A stretch of 64,000 nucleotides of DNA from Misgurnus anguillicaudatus (Eukaryota > Chordata > Actinopteri > Cypriniformes > Cobitidae), in assembly GCF_027580225.2 (NCBI RefSeq), contig NC_073346.2, positions 12,922,001 through 12,986,000 on the forward strand. Reading direction: 5' to 3'. This document shows positions 1 to 11,839 of this stretch, piece after piece. Every line of letters starts with the position of its first letter. Positions within the stretch are counted from its first letter, which is position 1. The translations under genes were made by a program, and so were the position numbers. Under the pieces are notes generated by a model that saw only the letters and a program-made list of their open reading frames with translations, did not search any database and was not told where the DNA came from.

Positions 1-59
1 TGTATACAAACCTCTGACTGCTAGACTGTAGGTGTTTAAATGCAAGTGACTGCATTAAC

Positions 60-492
60 TAGGGCTGTGCAAAAATATCGATACAGCTAACTACCATGCT
101 ACTTTTTCCACAATAGCGTATCAATATTTCAATATCTACTATCGATATTTTACAAATGTAATAATCCCTCTGTGTGCGTCAAACGACCTCCTCCGCCACT
201 GTAGTTGTCGCTGTCCAGTTGTCTGTCATATACAACCAACGTCTCAGAAGTTAGCGGGAGTGAAAAATGGCAGAACATTTAAAAACACCTGCAGCTTTCG
301 TGTGGACGCACTTTGGCTTAAAAAAAGTAAAAAAATTAGCGCTATGTTTTTACATTTTTTATAAAAAAAAGAAAAAGCATTGCAATGTATCGCAACATGC
401 AACGTTATGTATCGTATCGTGATACATTTTATCATGGGCCATGTATCGTGATACGTTTCGTATCATGAGGCCCTTGCCAATACCCAGCCCTA
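60..492. mobile_element. Non-autonomous hAT element with BED-finger remnant
   Basis: Terminal repeats TAGGGCTG / CAGCCCTA, flanked by a perfect 8-bp duplication GCATTAAC (52-59 and 493-500), which is diagnostic of hAT. Subterminal ATCGATA and GTATCGTGATAC motifs repeat inside. On the + strand from 267 an ATG opens MAEHLKTPAAFVWTHFGL before running into poly(A/T). The W-x2-F spacing is that of a BED zinc finger start from a hAT transposase, so the element is a deletion derivative of an autonomous copy. Confidence 0.88.
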
Positions 493-1561
493 GCATTAAC
501 ATACATTATAGTTAGTTATGGTTACAGTTCATACAGCAAATGTATGAATAGATGCCCCACCCATGATAACTTTGGCTGACTATAAACCATTTATATGCAA
601 TTTAACTGGTATTATAATGCAAATATTTGCAATACATTCATAGTGTATCGTACAGATTTCCTCTGTCTGTGCCTGTCTGAATCTGTCGCCTGGCTAATGT
701 GTCCTCTCAAAGGCGGCCCCCTAAAAGCGTATTAACAAGCAGGGCCTGGTTCAACTAGACCCGGTTTAGCTGATCTGAACTGTGCATGTGGGAGGAAAGA
801 GACTTGAAGGCTGTTTCATAGCAATTAGACTCTACGAGGCTGTTCTCATCTCCTGCTATCTTTTTTTATTCTCCGTCCTCTCCATCCCCCATTTCTTGCC
901 TCGTCCAGTGTACTTACGGCACAACCAATGTGCTTATGCCACCAACACAGGGATCAATCCAGCATATTGCACTGTGTCCTCTTTAAACCCTGTTTTCTTG
1001 TGAATCTTTAAACCTTGGTTGTTGGTTGCCGATGCCGTCTTTCTTTTTGCACACAGTTTTTTTTCCATAGAAAATATAAATACCATTGTACACACTTACA
1101 GTATAATACTGTACAGTATTTCCATATGATTCGTTAATCAGATGAATTGCCTAGCATCTCTCTCCTACAAACAATGATCGCTGTAAACGCTGCTTCTATG
1201 AAGCTTCTATCTTTTAACATAATCAATGACATGGGCCTAATTCCCAAAATAGCATTTCACTGTCAGCTAAAAATAGTCCGAAATGAAACCTAAAGGGAAA
1301 CCAGAGGCTGAACGACAGACCTGTCTCTGCAGTGCACAAAGAGATCTGCTATTGCAATTGTCACCGTATCTCTGACTTTGTTCAATAGATGTTAACAACA
1401 CTTCATGTTGAGCACACACACTTTGATTATACAGTTAAATGGTATAAAGCACAACTGGCTATTAATATAATGATCCAGATGAAAAAATGAATGTCACAAA
1501 TATAAATGGATGTGTTTCCTAAGTGCTGAATTTTGTACAAAGACATTGAATTATATATAAC
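493..1561. other. Intergenic, no gene seen
   Basis: AT-rich sequence with only short open frames and no splice pattern or recognised repeat beyond short homopolymer runs. Confidence 0.5.
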
Positions 1562-2276
1562 TAGGGATGCACCGAATCCAGATTTTTTAGGTTCGGCCGA
1601 ATCCCGAATCCACCGTTTAAGATTCGGCCGAATCCGAAACCGAATCCTACTCGCATCCTTATTCCAACACAGTAAAACACATTAATGAAGTAAAAAACGT
1701 CCACAGCAGTGTATTTTTCATTTTATTTAATTTTAACTGTACATTATGCCAGGATGACAAGTTGGAAAAACTATTTTGACAATAACCATAAGCCTATGCA
1801 TAATGAAAGCGATGCGTTGCGACACGCTCGTTTTTCCAATAAGCAAGCAGCTCCGCGCTGAAAACTATATTTAACTTTGAGTGAGAAGCTCCGCTCGTCA
1901 ATGTCAGTCTTCACACGGCCGTCCAATTACACTGGAGGAGGGGCAGGACATTACCACAGCAACCAACCGGCTCACAGCTGAAGCATCACAGCTACCAAGC
2001 GCTCGGCTGAAAAACAGCTGGCATTTGGGGTCCTCAAGGCGTTTTCAGCGGTGTTTAAAAGTTTTGGTGTGTCCAGCTGACCAAAAGAAAAAGCTCATCT
2101 CCACGTCAGCACCCAATGTGTGTAATCAACGGCTGCGTGACGTCGACCAGCGTAGCGCAAGCCTAGGGTTCGGTTCGGTGGAAAAAAAATCTAGGATTCG
2201 GCCGAACCCGAACCCCGCCAAAAAGCCCAGTATTCGGCCGAATCCGAAACCGAATCCTGGATTCGGTGCATCCCTA
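1562..2276. mobile_element. Non-autonomous hAT element (GGATGCACCGAATC ends)
   Basis: Inverted ends TAGGGATGCACCGAATCC and its complement, with the perfect 8-bp duplication TATATAAC (1554-1561, 2277-2284). The subterminal regions carry many palindromic GATTCGGCCGAATC units, probably transposase-binding repeats. The 162-residue open frame over the right part reads through these repeats and is not taken as a gene. Confidence 0.9.
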
Positions 2277-2324
2277 TATATAACCCATGTTGAATTTGAG
2301 AATCCTAATACTAACTGTACAATT

Positions 2325-2510
2325 GGATCAGCATTGGGTCAAAAGGAGGCAAACCCAGCGTTGGGTTAAATTAACAAAAAAAAAAAAAATTAACCCAACA
2401 ATGGGTTAAAACAACGCAAGATAGGTTATATTACAACCTAACCACACTGGGTTCATCCAGTTTTGACCTAACGTTGTGTTGAAAATAACCTAGCATTTTT
2501 TAGAGTGTAA
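2325..2510. repeat. AACCCA/TGGGTT-type MITE
   Basis: Alternating TGGGTTAAA and TTAACCCA units ending in TTTTTTAGAGTGTAA. The same unit type recurs at 9836-9904, 11713-11835, 14570-14690 and 42240-42340, so this is a dispersed family. Boundaries are approximate. Confidence 0.6.
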
Positions 2511-2865
2511 ACTGGCCAGTTGCCTACATCAGCTCAGGCACTACCTACAGTCTATTCGCTGACCGTCTGTTCCATATTGCTCACAAACTGGACAATACGT
2601 TCTCAATCTGGAAAACTCTAATTTAATTGGCTGAATTTACACAACTTTTGGAGAAAATGAGGATTTTTATCAGTCCACCTAAAACAATGTGCTTACAAGG
2701 CAATGCGTTGATACAGTGAGTTAATATGGCCTATATTCTATTTTAGATTAATCCACCATTAAACACTATGCAAAAAACAAACTGTAATTGGTCAGACAGT
2801 CTCTTCCTATAAGCAGTCTGTTTTGGCCAAAATAAGCTGTAATGTATAGTCACAGATCTGGCTAT

Positions 2866-3130
2866 ATGTGACCCTAGACCAGCAATCAAGTCATAAGTCT
2901 CATGGATATATTTGAAGAGTTTTGTTCCAAAATGCGATAAACGGCATTTAAAAAAATAGTTACCGCAAAAATCAGTATTGTATCATAATCTGATATACGC
3001 CATGTTATTCTGTCATCTTTTCTCCATTTTTTCCAAACCGTGACAAACGCCAGTCCTCCTTCTCTACAGAATGCAATATATCCACTTAACCAATCACAGC
3101 GCAGCATTCCACGCATTTTAAACAATAATG
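2866..3130 (-). repeat. Dispersed repeat (GTGACCCTAGACCA type)
   Basis: Begins GTGACCCTAGACCAGCAATC. The stretch around 2915-2945 is the reverse complement of 6535-6565 (TTGCGTTTTGGAACCAAACTC), showing two inverted copies of one family on either side of the 3.1-6.3 kb transposon stack. Confidence 0.55.
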
Positions 3131-4965
3131 GCGCCATTTTGAATACACACAGAAACGATTAATCGTTAAAAGATCGTGATCTCGATTCAACCCCCCAAAC
3201 GATCTTAATCCAGCATTTCGACGATTCAGGTAATTATATATATTAAAGTAGGAAAGACGCAGTCTCGTCAGTTCTCTCAACAACACGAAATCACAGCGCC
3301 CGTGTTTATTATTGTGCAAGTCAGATGTGCTCGTGTTCGCTCCACTGGTACAGCGGATGCTTTCGCCAAGAAGTTAGACAGAAAGTAAGGCAGAGCTATG
3401 CGCAGGTACGTCCGACAAGAACCTTTACGTAGTTTTAGTACAAAAAGAGGATCTCATTCCGGATCTTATACCTTCCGAATGGGTTTTTAGCACAGGGGGA
3501 ACCATTGGATGCGTCCAAATAACCACACTTGCTGTCTTTGCACTTGACCACTTGACTACTTACATTTACGTTTTCTTGTATTTGGCCCAAGTATTCTAGT
3601 GGGCGTGAAGATTAAGCGTGCATGTAGATTTATTCACCCGATGGACGTTCACGCCGCCTGCAATCTTTGGAATCCTTAAGCAGAGGTTTCCGCCATCTGA
3701 TTGGTTGCCGCGGAACGTTTCCACCTTGCGATTGGTTGCCACCGAACTGCGTCATGGCTCATTACCACAAAGTAATGTCAATCCATGTGACAGCAATTTG
3801 CACAAAAATGTATTTTTTTTAATGCTACTTAAAATGTAATTTTTTTCTTCAATTAAAATGAATACATGACAGTTTTTTCATTAGCATGAATAAATTAAGT
3901 TCATCTAAAACCAAAACTAATCTGTATAACTGTATGTTAAATTAACTAATGGTCAGATTTTATAACATTATCTCTTTCTGTGTGTTTGTCATTGTTAGAT
4001 GTTGCAGGTCTGTGAACATGAACTGAATTTAAAGATTATACACTTATCTGAAACCTTTAGAATCATAATTAATTTGCACCTGTAATGTTAAACTAATGTT
4101 CAGGGGTTGCACGTCTTTAAAATTAACAAAGTTCTTAAGAATCGTGAGAAAATCGTGATCTTTATTTTAAGCAAAAGAATCGTGATTCTCATTTTATACA
4201 GAATCGTGCACACTGTAAAAAATCCAATTAATTAAATGTTGGAAGGGCAAAAATATATAAGTTAAACCAATTTTCTTGTTTGGGCTTAGTTGAGTAGACA
4301 TATTATTTTAAGTCTAGATAAATCTGTGTTTAAAACATTAAGTGAATGGTTATTTCCAAATTCAGTCAACATTCAGAATGGCTATGTTGACTGAACTAAT
4401 TAAGACAAATCTGGTAAATATGTGGACTTATGACAGCTATGTTTCCTGACAACAAAATGCTCATAATATTACTGTTATTTGGTCACAAAATGTAATTGTA
4501 AGAGTTGTTCAGGCGTGAATGTATGTACTTTAAGCTTAAATATGCGGTCGGTTAATAAAGATAGCGTCTATTTAAAAATGTGCTCGGACACTTTCGGATG
4601 GAGAAGAGCTCCAGATGAGCTTCAGAAAATCACAGACACTTAAGCGCTCACACCCCGCCCAGCGCAGCCTCGCCTCAGGCAAGCGCATCAGAAATCGACT
4701 GCTGGCTCTGATATCTCTGTGGCGTTTAAACATGTGATTTAATTCATTTTAATTTCTTATATTTAATAATAAAAGGTTTACCGGTATGTTTTAAATCATA
4801 TTTTAGGATTGCACTTAAATGATATCGCTGTTGAATGATATTTCATATCTTTCACATTTGTTATAACTGGGCTGCGTACTGCCTGCGAATTTGAACTTCA
4901 GAGCTGAAGTTGCGAGTGGAGAAATAGTCCCAATATCATAACAATCTTAAAACTTCTAAATATAC

Positions 4966-5066
4966 CCGTGTGTGTACCCGTGTGCGTGCGTGTGTGCGCG
5001 CGCGCGTGCTCGCGCGTGTACATGTATGTATGTACTGTATGTATGTATGTATGCGTGTGCGTCTGT
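4966..5066. repeat. Alternating purine-pyrimidine tract (TG/CG/TGTA)
   Basis: About 100 bp of almost unbroken alternating TG, CG and TA steps with a CGCGCGCG core near 4997-5004. Such tracts favour Z-DNA. It lies just upstream of the gene-like unit in the CACTG element. Confidence 0.7.
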
Positions 5067-5915
5067 GTATTTTGAATTTAAAATGTTTTAACTCGGAAGG
5101 ATCTGGATCACAGGTCATTTCATCTGAGATCAATCCGCACGCAACAGCTGGAATCACTTACTGATTCATACAAGGGAGGACACAAGTCAGCCGTTTCCTC
5201 AAGTTCACGTCAGGTAAGTGTTTGTAATTAAATGTTAATTTTAGAATATATTAATAGGCAAAGACGCAAATACTCGACGTTTTTGTAATGATATTTTTGT
5301 AAAGATATATTAGAAGTGTGTTATGTTATGTGTCCGAAGTAAAGTGGAGCTATTTTAGTTAAGATAAAAAGCCTGGATATAGGGTTGGTTTACCGGACAG
5401 GGTTTAGAACTCGGTCTTTATTGGGACATTTTTACAAACAAACCTTATATAATACAATACTGGCGTGCATTTTGAGACAAAACAATAGCACTCATATGTT
5501 AAGAGATGTCAGTAAGTTATTTTAGTCAGTAAAAGGCCTGTCCGAGAAAACCGCCCAATAGTGTTTAATTATGTGTGATGTCTGAGGGAAATTTGGCCTA
5601 ACATTAACGTTATTTAGGGAATAAAGTCTTTCACCGTCAAACTTTATTATATTAAACATGTTATTTATGTTTGTGTGTGTGTTTATATTCCTCTGTTTAT
5701 CAAACCAGAGCGGAGATGATGTAAGAGGCACAACAGAAAGATACATAGCGAGACAGTCTCCGCTTGGACTGGCTGAGGAAAGTCTCCTAAATGGCCCTGG
5801 AGATGTTCTGACTGACTTTGGAGGCTTTTTGGACTGTTTTATGCCCTCTATTTAAAGAAGACTTAATTCTGTATGATAAGTGACTAAGTGAATAAAAAGC
5901 TTTTGTTTTTATGTG
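5060..5915 (+). CDS. Small gene-like unit inside the CACTG element
   Basis: A donor GTCAG/GTAAGT ends an exon at 5213 and an acceptor AACCAG begins one at 5709. The two join in frame: upstream codons from ~5082 (no ATG in that frame) read through ...YKGGHKSAVSSSRQ, then SGDDVRGTTERYIARQSPLG and on to DVLTDFGGFLDCFMPSI with TAA at 5853-5855. AATAAA follows at 5891-5896. An ATG at 5658 reaches the second exon only by using intron sequence. No family recognised; it may be the last two exons of a captured host gene or a transposon accessory gene. Confidence 0.35.
5384..5566. repeat. Degenerate GGTTTCCCGGACAGGG-type MITE
   Basis: CCGGACAGGGTTTAGAAC at the left and CCTGTCCGAGAAAACCGCCC at the right, with ACAAACAAACCTTATATAATAC between. 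The same organisation is clearer at 30321-30526 and 52152-52379. Confidence 0.65.
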
Positions 5916-6399
5916 ACTGAAGTTAATTATTTTGTTTACAACACCAGCATAAATTATTTGCTAAATAATTTAAAAATGTTATTAAAAAAATCCCAAATAA
6001 TAAATATTAATTGAAGTAACACATAAAACATTGAGTGAATACTTAAATTTTAATTGACATAGTCTTTGCTGTAAGTTTTTAAAGTTTTAACTGATTAAAA
6101 CATTTTAGTTGAATGAACTATAAAGCTAATTGAGCCAACATACTTTTTTATATTTGAGTCAAATTTGGGCCAACTAAAAAACATCAATCCATGTAACACT
6201 TTGGAGTCAGAAATTGAGTGAACGTAAAATTTCTGTGGAACTAGTTACTAAAAAATAATTCATTGAGCCAACAATTTATTTTTTACAGTGCAGCTCTAGT
6301 GTATACCACTAGTCAACTAAATGAATATAACATGGCAAAGATAAATGCACATTTATATATTGATTCAATAGATTTATAGCAACAAAATAATCAAATCTT

Positions 6400-6900
6400 T
6401 GAAAATCAAATTATGGATTTGAATTTTTATGTTTTTATAACCTAAAGATGCTATGTGAAAGTAACAGAAAATAATGGTTTTCATCTTGTCACTTTCTTGG
6501 CCGAAAACACATTTTTACCCAAATTAGTCAAAATGGATTTATTGCGTTTTGGAACCAAACTCTTCATTTGTAGTGATAGCCAACAATAAATTGTATAGAT
6601 TAAAAATATACATTTTTAAGCAAAAAATCATTAGAATATTCAGTAAAGATCATGTTCCATGATGATATTTTTTAAATTTCCTACCGTAAATATCAAAAAA
6701 ATGTATGTATCATTAGTTATATCTGTTGCTAAGGACTTAATTTGGACAACATTAAATATAATTTTCTCAATGTTTTGATGTGCGCCATCAAATTCCAGAT
6801 ATTCAAATAGTTGTATCTCGGCCAAATAGTGTCCTATCCTGACAAACCATACTTCAATAGAAAGCTTTCATCGACTTTTAGAAAAAAATAACCCCTATGA
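6400..6900 (+). repeat. Dispersed repeat (CTATCCTGACAAACCATAC family)
   Basis: Shares ordered blocks with 15335-15700 (+) and 27345-27590 (-): AAAATCATTAG, ATTTCCTACCGTAAATAT, ACTTAATTTGGACAAC and CTATCCTGACAAACCATAC followed by a Tyr/Ile-type AT run. Three copies in one window make this a repeat, not a gene. Confidence 0.75.
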
Positions 6901-7552
6901 CTGGTTTTTAATATTTGATAAGTGCCCAGTGATGATCAGACACATGGATCAACCAGCAATAACAGCTCTGTATTTAGTTTTTGTGTTTGCTTTTCAATAA
7001 TAGCTTTACTATATCCCTTTTTGTTTCATTGTGAATATCACAGTAGTTGATACTTGAAGCAGTCTCACTCTGTTAAACACATGCTAGCTTTTGGTCATGC
7101 AGTCCAAATTTTTTGAACACACAAAGCATTGGGATCTTTTTGAAATGAACAGCTTGGGACCATTTTTTGACCATTGTTTGCTGACAGTGTAAAATCCCCC
7201 ATGTCTGAGGACAGTAGTACTTTCTGTTTCTGCAATGAGTGAGTAAAAGTGAATTCAGGTGCTTTCCACGCTGTTGACCGTGTTGATCTGTTATCACGAG
7301 TGAAGGTGAATAAATGTGTTGAACTCTGTCTATCACCGTTTTAGTCTGTAGCTCCTTTTGTAACTTCCTCACCCCCCTTTCTATGACACTCTCTATTTCT
7401 CTGTCATTGCTTTGCCCTCTTGTGAGCATAGGGTGGAGAATGCCAAGTTGCTCTGCCAGGCTGCCATGTGCTTGGCACAGAGGAGAGCACCAGTGAATCA
7501 GCCTTTTCTCTCTCTCAGCTGTACACCCAATACTGCAGTGCAAATCTCACAT

Positions 7553-7556
<4 letters not shown>

Positions 7557-7610
<54 letters not shown>
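7557..7610. repeat. (AG)27 microsatellite
   Basis: Uninterrupted AG dinucleotides for 54 bp. Confidence 0.98.
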
Positions 7611-7612
<2 letters not shown>

Positions 7613-8651
7613 AAAGCATTCAGGACAGTTCTTCTCTTCTCTTTCATGTTTTAAATAGTAAAATCACATAAGACAAAACGCTCAGTCTGCATACAGGAAT
7701 TGATTTGAACAAAGTACATCAAACATTTCTGATTAAATTGTGTTTTTTATGAAATTCAGCAAGTTGCCTTTTGCTTGAGGTCTGTTTCGGTTTAGGAGCA
7801 TAATGTAATGAGAAATATTTATTATTAAAAAATATATGTATTGGATAGTGAGCTATTTGATGAAATAATGTTTTCACCACCTATATCAAAACATTTACTA
7901 AACATTTCTTAAATATCACAAAATGTTAACATCTTCCATCTTAGTAACCAGCAGATACAATGTGATCTGTTACGGAGTACTGTAACAAATAAAAGTGACA
8001 TATATGAGTTGTTACATAGTTATTACATTGTAATAAAGTTGTAATTATATCAATAATGAGTAGTAATGATTTTAAATATATTGTATTATTAATTTACTTT
8101 AAATATCTATTAAATTAAGATTACCTTACATTACTTTTATCAAAAATCTCAAATCATTTATATCTAAAACAGTGAAAGAATTGTGAAGATAAAAGTAAAA
8201 CATTTCACGATCTTCTGTGCTTCTATACACAGCCTGCTGTAATTCTGAAATCCATATTGATCTTATGTAATAGAGGGATTATGAGACTTGTGCGCTCATG
8301 AAATATCACCCGCTAATAAAGATGCTCTTACCAACACTACTTTATGTTTGAAACGAGAATGTGTGTTTTAATAGGTTGTGGACAAATGAGCTGTATAGAC
8401 ATTTGTGGAGCCTACAAAATACTGAGCAAATATTTGGGAATTGGAGAGAGACCCTTATCACGCTCAATTATTCGCCAGACTTAAGTGCTGTGAGAATAAA
8501 TTATGTTGACTAAATAACTCTTAGATTAATATTGTAGCCATTGCTATGTTAAATTTTCAAGGTGTACCATGAATATGTAAAATGGATCACGGCTCCAGGG
8601 GAGTGTTAAAATATTGTTGACCATGAAATTGAAGGAGCTGAGATTGCGGGT

Positions 8652-8654
<3 letters not shown>

Positions 8655-8688
<34 letters not shown>
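8655..8688. repeat. (CA)17 microsatellite
   Basis: Uninterrupted CA dinucleotides. Confidence 0.97.
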
Positions 8689-8689
<1 letters not shown>

Positions 8690-10029
8690 CATATATTAAT
8701 TAAAACTAATGACACAATGTCCTGCGGTCACTTGTGGTGATCTGTAGTTTACTCACAGGGTAACTGGTATTGTTTTTGTATGTTTGCTATTGGCGGTTGC
8801 CGTCTGACTTGTCCCGAGGGACCACTTGGCTCGGATCAGTTTGGGAACCTGCATGGGATTTTGGGAAGGTGACTGTGTTTGTGGAAAGGAGGGAAATGCT
8901 TGAGAGAAGTGCTGACTCATTGTGAAGCTGATAATGGGAAGCTGAAGCCACCAGTGAATTGCAATTTCCTCCACGGCTCACAGATACACCCGATGGTTCA
9001 GCAGGGGTCAATAGGATAACTGTCATTGAGATTGCACTTTCAACCAAGTCCAAGCTGGACATTTACACTTTTACCAAGCCCATCTGTATGGGCTTTTAAC
9101 CGACGTTATAAAGTTCTAGTTTTCTTTCTATTTAATGCAAATAGAACAGAAACATGAAAATATACTCCACAGCAAATTTGCATGCCCTATGGAAAATCAG
9201 TAATAGTCTGTGTAAATGTGAAAGCGAGTCCACGTCTCTATTATGATTCGGGAGATCCAAAGCAAATGCTAATGGATGCTGCCGATTATGTAATTTCAAT
9301 GAAACCACCATGCCAGAGGCAAAATAGACTGTTAAAGAAATCACAGTAAAAAGAAACACCCCAAGGGCACTGAATTAATATTTTATATTTAGTCATCATG
9401 GTGGATATATGCTTGTATTTGCATAAAAATAAAATATACACCAATAACAATTTTGAAATGTTTTTAACACAATTTGCTGTTTTTCCTGAAATCCCTAAAT
9501 GTAAGTGTCATTTTATAAAGTTCAACCTATCCTCCAACCTATACGGCCGTTTATGCTTCCTCCAAATACAACCCATGGATGCATTTACAAATGTAGCGTC
9601 TCTACCGGCAGCGGATGAAACTTTCTATTCTATTTAAAGCATCAGGACTAATTGTATTACTATTCAGGGATAACACAAACTGAGCAAATAACATAACATA
9701 CAAAACAGTAAAATAAAAAAAGTACAAATATTTCAAGTATACCGAAGTCAAGCAATCGATTTATATTGTCATAACGTAAGAAATATTTAACTGCAGACTG
9801 AAGTGTTTGAGCAAAGTTTTTAAATATGTTGAGTTGTTTCAACCCATGGTTGGGTAAAAATGGACAAACTCAACCATTGGTTTAAATTAACCTAAAAAAT
9901 GACCAACATGATCTCACAAAGTTCTCTGTTATAGTCACAGAATATTTTGCTAATTTATCCGTGTCATTGTCACAGATCTCTGCATTTTTCCGTGTCCGTA
10001 CCACTGACTTTCTTTTCCGTGTCAGTTAA

Positions 10030-10815
10030 AGGGATAGTTCGGCCAAAAACGATATTAAACCCATGATTTACTCACCCCCAAGCTGTCCGAGTTGCATATG
10101 TCCATCGTTTTTCAGACAAACACATTTTCGGATATTTTAGAAAATATTTTAGATCTTTCGTTTGATTAAATGTAATGTTACGGGGTCCAGCAATAGTCCA
10201 CGACCTTCAAGTCCAAAAAAAGTGCGTCCATCCTTCACAAATTAAATCCAAACGGCTCCAGGATGATAAACAAAGGTCTTCTGTGGGTAGTCCGTGCGGT
10301 GTTGTTGTAGAGATATCCATATTTGGAGTGTTGTTGGCGTTGTAAACTACCTTCCGGTAGCGCCGCCATCTTAGAGTGATGCGCATTCAGGATGAGAGCT
10401 TACGCAGCGTACAGAGGTTTCTCTACTGCTGCTCTGTCCCCCCGCCCTCCGAATTTGTCATACGTCACTAAGAAAAGTGCGTACACTACGCTAATACTCT
10501 CTCCTGAGTCTAAGATGGCGGCGCTGCCGGAAGGTGGTTGATTGCGTTGATGACATTTTGAATGTGGATGTTTCTACAGCAACGCCGCGCGGATTGCCCA
10601 CGGAGGACCTTTGTTTATCATCCTGGAGCCGTCTGGATTTGATTTTTGAAGGATGGACGCACTTTTTTTGGACTTGAAGGTCGCGGACTATTGCTGGACC
10701 CCGTAACATTACATTTAATCAAACGAAAGATCTAAAATATTTTCTAAAATATCCGAAAATGTGTTGGGGGTGAGTAAATCATGGGTTTAATATCGTTTTT
10801 GGCCGAACTATCCCT
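10030..10815. mobile_element. TTAA-flanked palindromic MITE
   Basis: Ends AGGGATAGTTCGGCCAAAAA and complement, flanked by TTAA on both sides (10026-10029, 10816-10819). Arms of ~330 bp are nearly perfect inverted copies around a centre at ~10390-10500; the centre and arms contain AAGATGGCGGCGCTGCCGGA. TTAA targets fit piggyBac or Kolobok-type transposases. The 72-residue minus frame in the right arm is a shadow. Confidence 0.85.
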
Positions 10816-11035
10816 TTAAACGTATTGGTCACTCAATTGTTTTTCCTATTTTTAACTATTTTCACGTGGGTTTGGGGTTAGATTTTGGGTTTGGGTTAGG
10901 ATGTTACTTTATTAGTTTATATTATTTTTCCGGATTTTTAAACAATTGTCGCCTAACGTTAGGGTTAGAGTTGGGTTAAGATGTCATTTTATGTTACAGA
11001 AGTCGTTCTAACGCCAAACACATGTGAAAATGCTA

Positions 11036-11541
11036 CCCAGTCTCACGAGGTTTTGTGATATAGTCACGTACATTTTTTGATTATTTTTTAAATTATCATA
11101 ATTTTTTTGTGTTTTTCATGATCGTATAACGAATTCCTGTTTTCGTGTGATTATCACGTTTTTGTTACTCAACTGCTTTTTCCTATTTTCGAACCATTGT
11201 CGCTTCGGTTTAGTTTTAGATTTGGTGCTTGCATTAGAATGTCACTTTATACATTGGTTTATACTTTGTTTTCTGATGTATTTTTTTATATGTCGCTTGG
11301 CATTAGGGTTAGGGTTAGAGTTGGGTTTGGGTGTGGATGTGTCATTTTATCTAAATCTAACCCTAAACCGAAGCGACAATGATAAGAAAATAGGACAAAA
11401 AATTGATTAACCAATACATGATAATCACACGAAAACAGGAATTCGTTATACGATCACGAAAAATGCGGAAATATGTGATAATATCACAAAAAAAGAATCA
11501 AAAAGTTATGTGACTATATAACGAAATTTCGCAAGACTAGG
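11036..11541. mobile_element. Foldback element with TTAGGGTTAG core (copy 1)
   Basis: CCCAGTCTCACGAGGTTTTG at the left pairs with AACGAAATTTCGCAAGACTAGG at the right; ACGAATTCCTGTTTTCGTGTG pairs with CACACGAAAACAGGAATTCGT. A second copy is at 26428-26931. GGTTAGGGTTAG in the loop is family sequence, not telomere. Confidence 0.8.
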
Positions 11542-11839
11542 CTGGAAAATGGTAAGAAAATAGGACAAAACAATTAAGTAACCAATATGTAAACTGACAC
11601 GGAAAAGAAAGTCTGTGGTGCGGACACTGAAAAATGCGGAGATCCGTGACAATGACAGATAAATGAGCAAAATATTCTGTGAATATAACACGGAAATTCG
11701 CGAGTGCATATTTCACCCAACCATGAGTTGTAACTACCATACACAGGTTCATTTAAACTCATTGGTTGGGTTTGTCTTAACTTATTATGGGTTAAAACAA
11801 CTTTGGTCAGACACTTTTTGCAGTTAAACATTTTTTACC

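Larger units (their letters stand above)
4211..6290. mobile_element. CACTG-ended (EnSpm/CACTA-like) element, 2.1 kb
   Basis: Inverted ends CACTGTAAAAAAT / ATTTTTTACAGTG, with a 2-bp duplication CA (4209-4210, 6291-6292). The short duplication and CACT end fit the CACTA/EnSpm superfamily. Unlike most MITEs here it holds ~1.3 kb of complex internal sequence (4560-5900) with promoter-like CpG content, a splice donor, an acceptor, an open frame and a poly(A) signal, described separately. Confidence 0.7.
3148..6298. mobile_element. hAT-type element disrupted by a CACTG element
   Basis: The left part has CGATTAATCG, AAGATCGTGATCTCGATTC (3148-3190); the right part has GAATCGTG runs (4140-4208) that resume after the insertion as CAGCTCTAG (6291-6298). 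Removing the 4211-6290 insertion and one CA restores an end reading GAATCGTGCAGCTCTA, the common fish hAT terminus. No clear 8-bp duplication was found, so the left boundary is approximate. Confidence 0.55.
6900..9835. other. Intergenic, no gene seen; two microsatellites
   Basis: AT-rich DNA. The 156-residue minus frame at 7073-7543 shows no domain, no splice partners and no recognised family. Microsatellites at 7557-7610 and 8655-8688 are listed separately. Confidence 0.5.
9905..11706. mobile_element. Long foldback element holding two further insertions
   Basis: Left arm ATCTCACAAAGTTCTCTG...AATATTTTGC and right arm GCAAAATATTCTGTG...CGGAAATTCGCGAG are mutual inverted repeats; TTTTTCCGTGTCCG pairs with the CGGACACTGAAAAATGCGG near 11620. 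The arms are interrupted by 10030-10815 and 11036-11541. Internal TTAGGGTTAGAGTTGGGTT is shared with the 26428 copy. Confidence 0.65.
9836..11835. mobile_element. Nested stack: outer AACCCA-type element split by foldback elements
   Basis: Left remnant 9836-9904 (GTTGTTTCAACCCATGG, TTGGGTAAA) and right remnant 11713-11835 (CACCCAACCATGAG, TTATGGGTTAAAACAAC) read as one element interrupted by 9905-11706. Boundaries are approximate. Confidence 0.55.

Noticed and set aside
1881..2369. 162-residue + frame
   Set aside because: It translates the GATTCGGCCGAATC subterminal repeats of a hAT MITE and crosses its boundary; no ATG-led domain.
7073..7543. 156-residue - frame
   Set aside because: No recognised domain, no splice partners and ordinary composition; probably a chance frame.
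11290..11335. Telomere-like TTAGGGTTAGGG
   Set aside because: Part of the loop of a dispersed foldback family also present at 26428-26931; not an array.
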